This document shows positions 43,083 to 52,213 of a stretch of DNA of 64,000 bases, piece after piece; positions within the stretch are counted from its first letter, which is position 1; each line of letters begins with the position of its first letter. This stretch comes from Nodosilinea sp. FACHB-131 (GTDB taxonomy: Bacteria; Cyanobacteriota; Cyanobacteriia; Phormidesmidales; Phormidesmidaceae), in assembly GCF_014695395.1 (NCBI RefSeq), contig NZ_JACJOF010000023.1:124001-188000 (forward strand). Direction: 5' to 3'. The notes beneath the pieces are model-generated. The model was not told the origin of the DNA. It saw nothing but the letters and a program-made list of their open reading frames with translations, and ran no database searches. The position numbers and the translations under genes were made by a program.

Positions 43083-43220
43083 ATGACTGATAAACAGCAC
43101 AAGTCTTACGCCGAAAAGAACGAAGAGCGCATCACAGAATTTGTTGATAACATCAACGAAAAAGGGGAAAAGAAGCGGGAAGAGAAGAAGAAGGAAGCTG
43201 AGGCTGAAGTTTCTGAGTAG
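43083..43220 (+). CDS. Small Lys/Glu-rich protein (45 aa)
   Basis: A 45-residue frame (MTDKQHKSYAEKNEER...) with an extremely charged C-terminal half (EKKREEKKKEAEAEVSE). GAGG lies about 8 nt before the ATG, and a strong terminator (43257) follows directly, so this is a complete mini-transcription unit. Probably a small disordered stress protein; family not recognised. Confidence 0.7.
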   Translation: MTDKQHKSYAEKNEERITEFVDNINEKGEKKREEKKKEAEAEVSE

Positions 43221-43256
43221 CAATAACGACGTAGTTAACAACAACCCGCTATAGTT

Positions 43257-43299
43257 AAAGTGCCGCTAGATGGATTAAATTGATCCAGCGGCACTTTTT
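43257..43299 (+). terminator. Rho-independent terminator
   Basis: AAAGTGCCGCT / AGCGGCACTTT 11-bp stem with an internal GAT/ATC extension, followed by a T-run; 36 nt after the small charged protein gene. Confidence 0.9.
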
Positions 43300-43450
43300 G
43301 TGATAATGCTAATTTTGACGAGTGCTATAGCAGCGGCGATCGCTGCTGCAAAACAAAAATTTTAGGCAAGAGAATGGGAACGCCTGCGCTCCTTCGCGAG
43401 AACTGCCGCTACTTAGAAGCTCGTGAGGTCATTAATTCGTTGGGCTAGGG

Positions 43451-43669
43451 TTAATTTGATGATTTCAGCAGCGCCTTTAACTGCAAATAAGCCTGCTCTG
43501 GTGTGAGGGGCTCGTGATGCTCATCGGGAATATAAAATTGCCGCGTGTCGGCAAAGTGACGCACGACAAAGCTGTGGATTAACCCCTGCTGTAAAGCTTG
43601 GTTGCCAAGGTCTTCTGCTGCGTCTGCCAAGCTTTGTTCATCATGAAAGGTGGGTGGGTTAGTAGTCAT
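43451..43669 (-). CDS. Hypothetical 72-aa protein
   Basis: A small soluble protein (MTTNPPTFHDEQSLADAAEDLG...) with a predicted alpha/beta layout (GLIHSFVVRHFADTRQFYIP) and a helical end (LTPEQAYLQLKALLK). AGGAAT precedes the ATG. No family recognised. It lies 75 bp upstream of the oxidoreductase stop, same strand. Confidence 0.6.
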   Translation of the reverse strand: MTTNPPTFHDEQSLADAAEDLGNQALQQGLIHSFVVRHFADTRQFYIPDEHHEPLTPEQAYLQLKALLKSSN

Positions 43670-43744
43670 AATTTATTCCTAAGTAGGACGTAGAGATTTT
43701 GGGTTTGAGTGCAGTCAATTTGAGATTTAATTAGCTTCATCGCT

Positions 43745-44908
43745 CTAGCTATCCTCTGGGCTAGCCGCATGGACAAGGTCAGCGTGGTCTGCATTGGCTG
43801 GGCGAACCGTGATTAGGTCAGCTGTCGGGTGCTGGACAGAATCTATCTGGTCGAGAACGACGGGTTTGCCCTGCCGAATCGATTCATGCAGGGCACAGAT
43901 GATGCGGATGTCGTTAAGCCCTTCTATCCCCGATGGTTCCGGGTCTTTGTTCTGCATAACGCAGTTAGAGAAATAGGTAAACTCAGCTGCTAGCTGACTA
44001 TGGGGGCCAAAGGTCTGCTGGGAGGATTCGTTATTGATGGTTAGGTGGTGAGTGATTTCTGTATCCCACGCATAGGCTGGTTCTAGCCGTAGATCGCCAT
44101 TGGTGCCGATGACGTGGTAAGTCGAAACCGGACTGGCCCCAAAACTGACGGTGAAATTTGCCAGTTGCTGATCGGGAAAGCGGAGTATGACACTGATCAT
44201 TTCATCGACTTCACGAAACCGCTCTTCGCCGTTATTGGCGGCTGTAGCAAACACCTCAACGGGTTCAGCTTGAAACAGATACCGGGCGGCGTTAATGCAG
44301 TAGATGCCGATGTCTTCTAAAGCACCGCCACCAGTGGCCTTCTGGAGCCGAATATTGTTTCCCTTAACTTGTTGCGAAAAGACGGAGTTGAAAATGCGAG
44401 GTTGCCCAATTTGCCCTGATTGGACAATTTCAACCGCCTGCATATTGGCTGGGTCAAGGTGGAGGCGGTAGGCAATCATTAGCTTGACGCCGTTATTTTG
44501 GCATGCCTGAATCATGCGCTCACCTTCGGCTACGGTTGTGGCCATCGGTTTTTCGCACAGCACGTGAATACCGTGATTTGCCGCCCGCACGGTGTACTCA
44601 CAGTGCAGATGGTCGGGCAACGCAATATAGACGGCATCTACCGCTCCACTTCTGAGGCAGTCTTCGTATTCTTCATAGCTGTAGGTATATTGAATTCCGT
44701 AGTTCTGGCTAAGCTCTTGCAGCTTGGTGGGGTCATCAGAAACTAAGGCCACGACTTCGGAGTTTTCAGAACTGGGGAAGGAGGGCAAGGCTGCGGTCTG
44801 GGCAAACCAGCCAAGCCCTACTACGGCGTAGCGTATGCGATTCTCTGGGGAGGATTGAATCTCTTCAGAGACAGCGCGATCGCTAAGTGAATTTTGAGAC
44901 GCAGTCAT
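43745..44908 (-). CDS. Gfo/Idh/MocA-family oxidoreductase
   Basis: A 387-residue NAD(P)-dependent sugar-type dehydrogenase. Rossmann motif AVVGLGWFAQ (28-37), YIALPDHLH and the catalytic-region motif CEKPMA are visible; GGGALEDIGIYCINAARYLF is the C-terminal domain signature. Related to glucose-fructose oxidoreductase. ATG 44908 (MTASQNSLSD) with GGAG upstream is preferred; homology starts near residue 25. Substrate unknown. Confidence 0.9.
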   Translation of the reverse strand: MTASQNSLSDRAVSEEIQSSPENRIRYAVVGLGWFAQTAALPSFPSSENSEVVALVSDDPTKLQELSQNYGIQYTYSYEEYEDCLRSGAVDAVYIALPDHLHCEYTVRAANHGIHVLCEKPMATTVAEGERMIQACQNNGVKLMIAYRLHLDPANMQAVEIVQSGQIGQPRIFNSVFSQQVKGNNIRLQKATGGGALEDIGIYCINAARYLFQAEPVEVFATAANNGEERFREVDEMISVILRFPDQQLANFTVSFGASPVSTYHVIGTNGDLRLEPAYAWDTEITHHLTINNESSQQTFGPHSQLAAEFTYFSNCVMQNKDPEPSGIEGLNDIRIICALHESIRQGKPVVLDQIDSVQHPTADLITVRPANADHADLVHAASPEDS

Positions 44909-45314
44909 GGTGGGAGCTCCAAGAAGACTGACACGATCGCAGCTGCTCTCCACAGCAGTGCAATCCGTAGGGATCGATGCCCTTAGGCTAAACACTAGAG
45001 CTGAGTTTGGCCTCTGACAAGTGAGGCAGATTGACCATGGCTATAGCTCTGCCTTTAGTTAGAAAGAAATCAACATATTGCCTTGGAAGCGACTGAGATT
45101 GACGCTTAAAAAGCTTAGGTGGAGATTTAAGGTAACGAGTTGTATCAAACTAGCTAGATAGCGGTAGTTGAGCGATCGCCAAAGGTTTTAAAGAACCACT
45201 CTCGAACCAGAAAAAATACTGTATCTGCGGGCTGATGAGGATTATTGGCAAAAGGCGAAGGATGGAACTAGGCACACACGTAACGCCCTGCATCCGGTTG
45301 GCTAGGAGACCCTA
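44909..45314. other. 406-bp divergent intergenic region
   Basis: Between the Gfo/Idh gene and the stress protein at 45315. No gene, repeat or clear promoter boxes recognised. Confidence 0.5.
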
Positions 45315-45869
45315 ATGGCAGCACAACTTACCCATAGAGGCATTGGTTTTTTCGCTCAGGAAGACCAGGCAGAGCAAGCGGCTAAGGCTCTAGAATCGAC
45401 TGGCTTTGCCATGAATCAGGTATCAATTTTAGCCAAACAGCTAAAAAAAGATGTGGTAGCAGGGGGGGCAACCACGGGCCACCGGGTTAAAGGCCAGGAT
45501 ATTAATGCCTCTCAACGCTGGTCAGAGGACGCTTTGACGGGTGCCCTCTGGGGCGGATTGTTGGGTGGGTTGAGCAGCCTAGCGATACCAGGCGCTGGAA
45601 CTGTGATTGCTGTCGGTGCCCTTGGAACGGCTTTTCTAACTGTTGCGGCTGGGCAAGGGGCAGGGGCTGTTGCAACCATGAATTTAAAGGAGGGATTAAA
45701 GTCTTTAGGCCTTCCTGAAGATCAGATTGGAACTGCTTGCGATCGCCTCCTTGGCGAAGATTTTATGGTGGTAATAGATGGCACCCAGGACGAAATCAAC
45801 CAGGTCGAGCCACTCCTGATAAAACACAATATTCAAGCCTGGGGCATCTACCCTAAGCCTCAGTCCTAA
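45315..45869 (+). CDS. General-stress-like protein with glycine-zipper region (paralog 2)
   Basis: A 184-residue protein with the same layout as the protein at 41848: N-terminal GIGFFAQEDQAEQAAKALESTGF (17M-like domain), a Gly/Ala hydrophobic hairpin (GALWGGLLGGLSSLAIPGAGTVIAVGALG), then EDFMVVIDGTQDEINQVEPLLIKHNIQAWGIYP. The ending IQAWGIY matches IEDWGVY of paralog 1. AGGAGA precedes the ATG. Likely a membrane-associated stress protein. Confidence 0.78.
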   Translation: MAAQLTHRGIGFFAQEDQAEQAAKALESTGFAMNQVSILAKQLKKDVVAGGATTGHRVKGQDINASQRWSEDALTGALWGGLLGGLSSLAIPGAGTVIAVGALGTAFLTVAAGQGAGAVATMNLKEGLKSLGLPEDQIGTACDRLLGEDFMVVIDGTQDEINQVEPLLIKHNIQAWGIYPKPQS

Positions 45870-46093
45870 ACCGAAGAGTTGTCTTAAGGTTACTTTAAGC
45901 AACCAAGTTGCCTTTTCTAAACTTTGGTATTTCTCCAAGTTTTTCATCTTGGAAATCATCAAAGCTTAGAAAATCACCGGCTTGAGTTCTGAGTTTAGAC
46001 TTTGAACAAAAAGCTTGAAACTGAGCGATGAAAAGTAAAAACTCTCCGTTTTTCATCAACCCTAAACTTTAAACCCTAAACCCCAGCAAACCC

Positions 46094-46600
46094 ATGAACC
46101 CAACACAATTGAGTTACGAACTCCGCAAAGGCAGCAGCCCCGATCTAGAGAGACGCCGTCAGATCATCGGCTTGTCCATGTTAGGAGCGGCGATCGGAGA
46201 AGTCATCACCCTATATCAAACGGGGGTAGTCAAAGAGCTACCTAGCCTACCTGGCCCACTTTTTGATGCCAATAAAGTCGATGCTTCTAACTACGCCTAC
46301 AGCCGGTTCAATAGCCCCGACGGACCACTAATGACGGTTAACTACGGCATTACCGCTTGGCTAGCCTCGATGGGCGGCGAAAACCGAGGGCGAGAGCAGC
46401 CGCTGATTCCTTTAGCGATGGGGGCTAAGCTCTTGTTTGACGCCTTTCTGACTGCGGAATTGGCACGAGAGGAATGGGCAGAAAACAAGGCTCTATGTGA
46501 GTACTGCCAAGTAGCAACGCTGGCAACGTTTGCGTCACTTGCGATCGCAATACCAGAGATAACCACCGCCGTTCAAGCCCTGCTCGCAAAGACTGACTAA
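46094..46600 (+). CDS. VKOR-like membrane protein
   Basis: A 168-residue protein with a hydrophobic N-terminal segment (LSMLGAAIGEVITLYQTGVV, about 27-46) and two or three further helices. CEYC (135-138) lies at the start of a helix, as in the active-site CxxC of vitamin K epoxide reductase family proteins, which oxidise DsbA-like partners with quinone. The loop Cys pair of full VKOR is absent, so it is a reduced relative or a partner needing another Cys donor. No fused thioredoxin domain. Annotation as VKOR family is likely, function uncertain. Confidence 0.55.
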   Translation: MNPTQLSYELRKGSSPDLERRRQIIGLSMLGAAIGEVITLYQTGVVKELPSLPGPLFDANKVDASNYAYSRFNSPDGPLMTVNYGITAWLASMGGENRGREQPLIPLAMGAKLLFDAFLTAELAREEWAENKALCEYCQVATLATFASLAIAIPEITTAVQALLAKTD

Positions 46601-46810
46601 ACCAGTCTCTGGAATGATCCCATCATGCCGTGCCACATTGGCCAACAGTGTAAGCACGGCTTTAGGCCAACACACAATTACGGTAGTTGGTACCAGTTGC
46701 CTATTTCAACTTCAGGAAAACGAGACACCAGTAATTTCTGCCCAAGGATAGGTAAAAAACAGAAGCTTTAGCATCAAATTAAGACACACTAAGAAGAGAA
46801 AGGTGTGGTT

Positions 46811-48454
46811 ATGGTCTCTGTTGAGTTTAAGCTGTTCGCTCCCTACAACAAGGGCGCAGTTTTGACTAGTTCCTTTACCAAAGGGAAAGACATCCCTATG
46901 GAAAAAGGAGAAGACGGCTATTTTCGCACCCAAGTTGACTTAGATGATGGTCACTACGACTACAAGTTTCGGGTTCAATCTAAAAGCTTTTTTCTAGAAC
47001 CCGATCAGTGGATTGAGGTCATTGATCCAAGAGCTAGTCACGTAGACGAAAGCAATCAAACCGCTGTTTTGCATGTTAAGGACGGCGAACCTATAGTTGA
47101 CGATTATGTTTGGCATCACGATGATAAAGCACTGCCACAAAACGAAGAGCTGATCATCTACGAGGTTCTGGTTAGCGATTTTTCTGGCGGAGAGGATGAT
47201 TCCGATCTGCGTGGGCAGCTTAAGCATATTACCGAAAAGCTCGACTACCTCTGCGATTTAGGGATAAATGCCATTGAGCTGATGCCGATTCAGGAATTTC
47301 CTGGTGAGCAGGGCTGGGGTTACAATACTCACCATTATTTCGCAGTAGAGTCGGCCTATGGCAGCAGCAAAGACTTTAAACATTTAGTAGATGAGTGCCA
47401 TGCTCGAGGCATTCGAGTCATTCTAGATATTATTCTCAACCATTCGGGCTCTGAGGCTCCGCTGACAAAAATTGACTATAACTATTGGTACCGAAGCGAA
47501 CCTAAAGACCCTGAGCAAAGTTGGGGACCAGAATTTGATTACGATCACTACGACGAAAACTTGAATCTATGTCCCGCTCAGGAATTCGTCAAAGACGTCC
47601 TGCATTTCTGGATTACGGAATACCACATTGACGGCTTCCGATTTGATGCCGTCAGCCAAATGGGCCACTTTGACTTTCTGGGACAGCTTACTGAAGAAAC
47701 AAGCAAGCAGGCTCAGCCCAAACCCTTCTACAACATCGGAGAACTCATTCCCGAATCTCCCGATGCCACCAATTTAGAAGGCCCCCTCGATGCCTGCTGG
47801 CGCGATGGATTTCTGCACCAGCTGCTGCCTGTGCTGTGGGGAGATGAGACCAGTATAGATACCGTTAAGGAGCTAATTGATGCCAAGCAGTCAGGCTATT
47901 TAGGGGCTGTCAACGCCATTAACTATCTCAGCAACCACGACCACGATCGCTTAATGGTGCAGCTCGCCAACCATGAAATCTTTGACGAAACCGCCTTTAA
48001 GCGAGCGAAACTAGGGGCCGTTTTGGTGATGACTGCTATGGGCGTGCCCTTGATCTGGATGGGAGAAGAGTTTGGGGCCCACCAACCCAAAACCCTGGAA
48101 TCAGCCAAAATTGATTGGACACTGCTGAAGAACGATCGCAACCATGACCTGATGCAGCACTACCGAGGTCTGATTAATCTTCGCAAAGACAACTATGCCC
48201 TGCGCACCGAAAATGTAGAGTTTTTCTACGAGGATCCAGATTCTAAAGTGCTGGCCTATATTCGCTGGAACGATGAGGGATCTCGTGTTGTTGTTGTCAT
48301 CAATTTCTCAGACCAATATCTAGCTGACTACGAAGTTAAAAACTTTCCCCAGGGAAATACCTGGCACGAATGGATTAGCGACTACGATATCGAAGTGCAT
48401 GATGGTGTTTGGATAACAGATTTACCCGAATACGAGGCAAAGGTACTGGTCTAA
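46811..48454 (+). CDS. GH13 alpha-glucan-acting enzyme with N-terminal CBM48-like domain
   Basis: A 547-residue alpha-amylase superfamily enzyme. The first 100 residues form an isoamylase/CBM48-like domain (VEFKLFAPYNKGAVLTSSF, HYDYKFRV). The catalytic barrel shows VILDIILNHSG, GFRFDAVSQ (nucleophile Asp), FYNIGELIPE (general acid Glu) and YLSNHDHDR (third Asp). Resembles glucan branching enzymes, trehalohydrolases and glucosidases of cyanobacteria; no signal peptide, so it acts on intracellular glycogen or osmolytes. ATG 46811 with GAAAGG upstream is preferred over GTG 46805. Confidence 0.88.
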   Translation: MVSVEFKLFAPYNKGAVLTSSFTKGKDIPMEKGEDGYFRTQVDLDDGHYDYKFRVQSKSFFLEPDQWIEVIDPRASHVDESNQTAVLHVKDGEPIVDDYVWHHDDKALPQNEELIIYEVLVSDFSGGEDDSDLRGQLKHITEKLDYLCDLGINAIELMPIQEFPGEQGWGYNTHHYFAVESAYGSSKDFKHLVDECHARGIRVILDIILNHSGSEAPLTKIDYNYWYRSEPKDPEQSWGPEFDYDHYDENLNLCPAQEFVKDVLHFWITEYHIDGFRFDAVSQMGHFDFLGQLTEETSKQAQPKPFYNIGELIPESPDATNLEGPLDACWRDGFLHQLLPVLWGDETSIDTVKELIDAKQSGYLGAVNAINYLSNHDHDRLMVQLANHEIFDETAFKRAKLGAVLVMTAMGVPLIWMGEEFGAHQPKTLESAKIDWTLLKNDRNHDLMQHYRGLINLRKDNYALRTENVEFFYEDPDSKVLAYIRWNDEGSRVVVVINFSDQYLADYEVKNFPQGNTWHEWISDYDIEVHDGVWITDLPEYEAKVLV

Positions 48455-49113
48455 AGAGTTGCCGTGAAGGAAACGACTGTGGTCCGAGTGACTGATTGAG
48501 CCTCTCTGACCTTGACAGACACAGTGACAGACTCAAGGACTTAGATTTTAGTAGAGGGTACAAGGGTGTGGCAAAAAAGATCTTTTTTGCCACACCCTTG
48601 CCAGTGAAGCAGAACCTTGAAACCTACGCCTGAGGTGTGGCATTGCTGCTGCTGCTTATTCCCCCTTAGGAAATAGGCAGATACTTCTTAAGGAAGACGA
48701 AATAGGCTGGGCTAGTCACTAGACTCCTGGTAGAGCAAGTGTTCCCTGGTAGCCATTCCACAGAATGCTTTGTGCTGAAGGCTCTAGTCAGATCTTGATC
48801 AAAGTGCCATAGCAATGACTATCAATCTCTGGTTGAGAGGCGGCCCCCATTTGCAAAATTTTGGAAGCTGAGCATTGTGCCTGTGTCACAACGGGCAAGA
48901 ACGGAATGGCGATTCTCTAAGTAGCAACGGTGACGCCTTGTTCCAACGCTAGAAAATATGGCCCTTAGCTTTGACAACCCATGGGTTTTTCCCGTTTCCC
49001 CTTAAGGGACGTACGTGCAAGGGCAACATTTCAGTGGTTTCGAGCAGGGTTAGGCGTTGGGGACCGGTAGAGCGCTAAGGGTTGACAGTATAGTTTTGTA
49101 CCTAAGAGGCAGT
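48455..49113. other. 659-bp intergenic region with a perfect palindrome
   Basis: Contains the 40-bp palindrome at 48561-48600 and otherwise no recognisable gene. TTGACA occurs at 49082, close to the next gene. Confidence 0.5.
48561..48600. terminator. Perfect 40-bp palindrome, likely bidirectional terminator
   Basis: Two 20-nt arms (CAAGGGTGTGGCAAAAAAGA and its reverse complement) abut with no spacer. It lies 107 nt after the GH13 stop. The A6/T6 runs lie inside the stem instead of after it, so termination would depend on the inner U-run; cruciform formation is also possible. Confidence 0.65.
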
Positions 49114-49674
49114 ATGGAAACACGAGAAACTCAACAAAATCAGCAGGGTGGTGATGTTCCCTATCCAAATATTCCACCGCTGATTGACAGTCGCGCCACC
49201 GAATATCATGGCACCGGTATCACCAGCACCGTAGCTATTTTGGGCCACCCAATTCATCCGATTATTGTAATTTTCCCAGTTGCATTTCTCAGCGGCGTAG
49301 CTGGTGCTGATCTGGGCTACTGGCTAACCAAAGGCGAGTTTTGGGCACAAGCTTCGATTTGGCTGTTGGGGGTGGGTCTGCTATCTGGGGTGGCCGCCGC
49401 TATCACTGGCATGTTTGACTTCGTTCGTATTCCCAGGGCGCGCAAACGTCAGGCGGGCTGGTTGCACATGGGGCTAAACGTGGCAGTGCTGGTATTGAGC
49501 ATTGGCAACTTTGCACTGCGGTTGGGCAACCCAGAAACGAATATTTTGCCAACTGGCTTAGTGTTGTCTTTGGTGGTGTCGGTGCTACTGCTGGCCAGTG
49601 GTTGGTTTGGCGGTGAGTTGATGTTCCGCCACAAGGTAGGGATTGTAGGACCAGGTGAAACCCACTTGTCCTGA
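49114..49674 (+). CDS. DUF2231 membrane protein (third in window)
   Basis: A 186-residue DUF2231 protein. A hydrophilic N-terminus precedes ILGHPIHPIIVIFPVAFLSGV, the diagnostic HPIHP motif, and three more helices, with GWLHMGLNVAVLVLS holding another membrane His. AGAGG lies upstream of ATG 49114. Not linked to an oxidase here, unlike the two DUF2231 genes at 14.4-15.4 kb. Possible heme-binding or redox role; unproven. Confidence 0.8.
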   Translation: METRETQQNQQGGDVPYPNIPPLIDSRATEYHGTGITSTVAILGHPIHPIIVIFPVAFLSGVAGADLGYWLTKGEFWAQASIWLLGVGLLSGVAAAITGMFDFVRIPRARKRQAGWLHMGLNVAVLVLSIGNFALRLGNPETNILPTGLVLSLVVSVLLLASGWFGGELMFRHKVGIVGPGETHLS

Positions 49675-49834
49675 CGGAGTTGATATCGATTTATCTCAAG
49701 CTTAGTTTGACTGCCCCCAAATCCTATTGGGGCAAACCCCGTTTGATTTTAGAACGTTGCCTCTTTTGGTGTTGGGGGTGGTTGACTTCAAGATTTGGTC
49801 CGAGGCCCTAATTTAGGAAATGTAGAGATTTTTC

Positions 49835-50785
49835 ATGGAGCTTAAACCACTTAACCAGCAGGTTGTCGTTGTAGTGGGGGCCTCTAGCGGTATCGGTCGC
49901 GATGCCGCCCTAAAGTTGACCCAGCGCGGCGCTAAAGTTGTCGTGGCGGCACGCAACGAGAGCGGCTTAGCGTCGCTGGTAAAAGAAATTCAGCAGCTGG
50001 GCGGAGAGGCGATCGCCGTCACAGCCGATGTCGCCCAATTTGAGCAGGTCAGCGCGATCGCCGATGCTGCGATCGCCAGTTTTGGCCGCATCGACACCTG
50101 GGTGCACTGTGCCGCCGCCGGCATCCTCGCCCCCTTCGAGACCATGACCATTGAAGAGTTTCGTCGGGTAATTGACGTTACCCTGATGGGTCAGGTTTAC
50201 GGGGCCAAGGTGGCCCTGCCCCACCTCAAACAAGCGGGACGAGGTTCGCTGATTGCCATCTCGTCTATGGAGGGGCGACGGGCACTGCCGTTGCAGAGCG
50301 CCTATTCCACAGCTAAACACGGGCTGGAGGGCTTTCTCGAATCGCTGCGGGTAGAGCTGGAGCACGAGGGGTCTACCATCAATGTCACCAGCATTAAGCC
50401 AGCGGTGATCAACACCCCCTTCTACAACCACATGCGCACCAAAGTCGGCGTTAAGCCCACAGGCATTCCGCCCTACTACGACCCGAGCCTGGTCACCGAT
50501 GCCATTCTCTATGCTGCTGAGAACCCAATCCGCGACTACATCGTGGGTGATGTCGGTCGCCTGCTTGACTGGGGCCAGCGGTTGTCGCCGGGGCTAATGG
50601 ATGTTGCCCTCAACTACGTGGGCTTTCGCGGTCAGCGCACCGACGATCTGAAAGCTCCTCAGGCTCCAGACGGACTGTTTGAGCCAATGCCGGGCTATGA
50701 GCAGGTGAAGGGAGACTTTAATCACCTCACCGTGCCCAGTCTGTCGGACTGGCTGCTCAAGCTTATATTCGGGAACCGCGTCTAA
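49835..50785 (+). CDS. Short-chain dehydrogenase/reductase
   Basis: A 316-residue SDR. Cofactor motif GASSGIG (15-21), HCAAAG in place of NNAG, catalytic S143/S144, Y157 and K161 in YSTAKHG. The arginine after the first beta strand pair (AARNESG) favours NADPH. About 80 residues longer at the C-terminus than classical SDRs. Substrate unknown. Next to an aldo-keto reductase on the same strand 173 bp downstream, suggesting carbonyl detoxification. Confidence 0.9.
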   Translation: MELKPLNQQVVVVVGASSGIGRDAALKLTQRGAKVVVAARNESGLASLVKEIQQLGGEAIAVTADVAQFEQVSAIADAAIASFGRIDTWVHCAAAGILAPFETMTIEEFRRVIDVTLMGQVYGAKVALPHLKQAGRGSLIAISSMEGRRALPLQSAYSTAKHGLEGFLESLRVELEHEGSTINVTSIKPAVINTPFYNHMRTKVGVKPTGIPPYYDPSLVTDAILYAAENPIRDYIVGDVGRLLDWGQRLSPGLMDVALNYVGFRGQRTDDLKAPQAPDGLFEPMPGYEQVKGDFNHLTVPSLSDWLLKLIFGNRV

Positions 50786-50958
50786 CTGACAGCAGAAAGC
50801 CCTCCGAGACAACGCTGAGGGACGGGTGGGCTGGTTGGCATAATCTGAACCCGTCCTCAGACCCAGTTTTATGGGGGTTCTGTTAGTCGCCCAGCCCCGT
50901 CAGCTCAAGCCCAGGGTTCTAGATTTTGTCTCAATTTAACCAATGAAGGAGATTTAGG

Positions 50959-51918
50959 ATGAAATATCGGCAGCTGGGGGATAGCGACCTCACCGTTTCG
51001 GAGCTGGCCCTGGGGTCGTGGTTGACCTACGGCGGTGGGGTAGAGCGGCAGCAGGCGGAAGCCTGTGTGCACAAGGCCTTTGACGTCGGCATCAACTTTA
51101 TTGACACGGCCAACGTCTACGGACGTGGAGCTGCGGAGTCATTTTTAGGAGAGGTACTGCGGGGGCGCGATCGCAGCTCCTACGTGCTGGCCACTAAGGT
51201 CTTTTTTCCTATGTCGCCAAGCGATCAGGGACTGTCGGCAGCGCAAATTCACAAACAGATCGACGCCTCTTTGCAGCGCCTGGGCACCGACTATGTTGAT
51301 CTCTACCAGTGCCATCGCTACGATCCTAACACGCCGCTTGAAGAAACTATGGCCGCCCTCACCGAGGTGGTGCAGCAGGGTAAAGCCCGCTATATCGGCT
51401 TTAGCGAATGGAGCCCTGCCCAGATTCAGGCGGCGCTGGACCTGCCCAACGTCGAAAAGTTTGTCTCTAGCCAGCCCCAATACTCTATGCTGTGGCGGCA
51501 GCCCGAGGCCGAAGTCTTTCCCCTCTGTGCCGACCACGGCATTGGACAAATTGTTTGGTCACCCCTAGCCCAGGGGGTGCTCACGGGCAAATACAAGCCG
51601 GGGGCTACACCGCCTTCAGACTCCCGCGCTGCCAACGACAAAATGAATGGGTTTATGAACGAGCTGAAAAGCGATCGCGTTCTTAGTGCCGTGCAAAACC
51701 TCCAGCCCATTGCCCAAAAGCTCAACCTCTCCATGGCCCAACTAGCCCTCGCCTGGATTCTGCGCGATCGGCGGGTGACATCGGCGATTATCGGTGCAAG
51801 TCGTCCCGAACAGGTGGCCGACAATGCCGCTGCCTCTGGGGTGGATCTCAGCTCTGAAGTATTGCAGGAGATCGACGGAGTACTGGCTCCGGCCCTGCCG
51901 CAGGCAGCCAGGTCGTAA
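50959..51918 (+). CDS. Aldo/keto reductase
   Basis: A 319-residue TIM-barrel oxidoreductase. Catalytic D49, Y54, K80 and H119 are all visible (FIDTANVYG, LATKVF, YQCHRYD), and GFSEWSPAQI and IIGASRPEQV fit the KCNAB/YghZ-like subgroup. NADPH-dependent reduction of aldehydes such as methylglyoxal is typical of relatives. AAGGAG precedes the ATG. Length is normal. Confidence 0.92.
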   Translation: MKYRQLGDSDLTVSELALGSWLTYGGGVERQQAEACVHKAFDVGINFIDTANVYGRGAAESFLGEVLRGRDRSSYVLATKVFFPMSPSDQGLSAAQIHKQIDASLQRLGTDYVDLYQCHRYDPNTPLEETMAALTEVVQQGKARYIGFSEWSPAQIQAALDLPNVEKFVSSQPQYSMLWRQPEAEVFPLCADHGIGQIVWSPLAQGVLTGKYKPGATPPSDSRAANDKMNGFMNELKSDRVLSAVQNLQPIAQKLNLSMAQLALAWILRDRRVTSAIIGASRPEQVADNAAASGVDLSSEVLQEIDGVLAPALPQAARS

Positions 51919-52082
51919 AGCGCTGAGTTTAGCTGCGATCGCCCCAGATCACTTCGCCCAACGGGGAATTGCGAATTCCTACCAAAGACTGACGGCGACG
52001 CCCAAAAAAGCTGGAACAATTCGTTAATAGATGGGGCTTTTATTAGTGCTTGATCAAGCCGATGGTAACGGGGTGACGGGAT

Positions 52083-52136
52083 AGGGTTTAAGGTCTAGGG
52101 TTCAAGGCAGGTCATGAACCCTAGACCTTAAACCCT
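52083..52136. repeat. 22-bp perfect inverted repeat (54-nt hairpin)
   Basis: Arms AGGGTTTAAGGTCTAGGG.. and its exact complement separated by a 10-nt loop. Lies between the aldo-keto reductase and the TspO gene. There is no T-run, so it is not a standard terminator; the word set resembles the tracts at 34074 and 46060. Confidence 0.8.
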
Positions 52137-52213
52137 CTAATAACCTGTCACGTTTAGTTCGGCAGACTACTGGCCTCAAAAAAGTCTTATGCCGTTTAAA
52201 TCCCGACCCTAAA

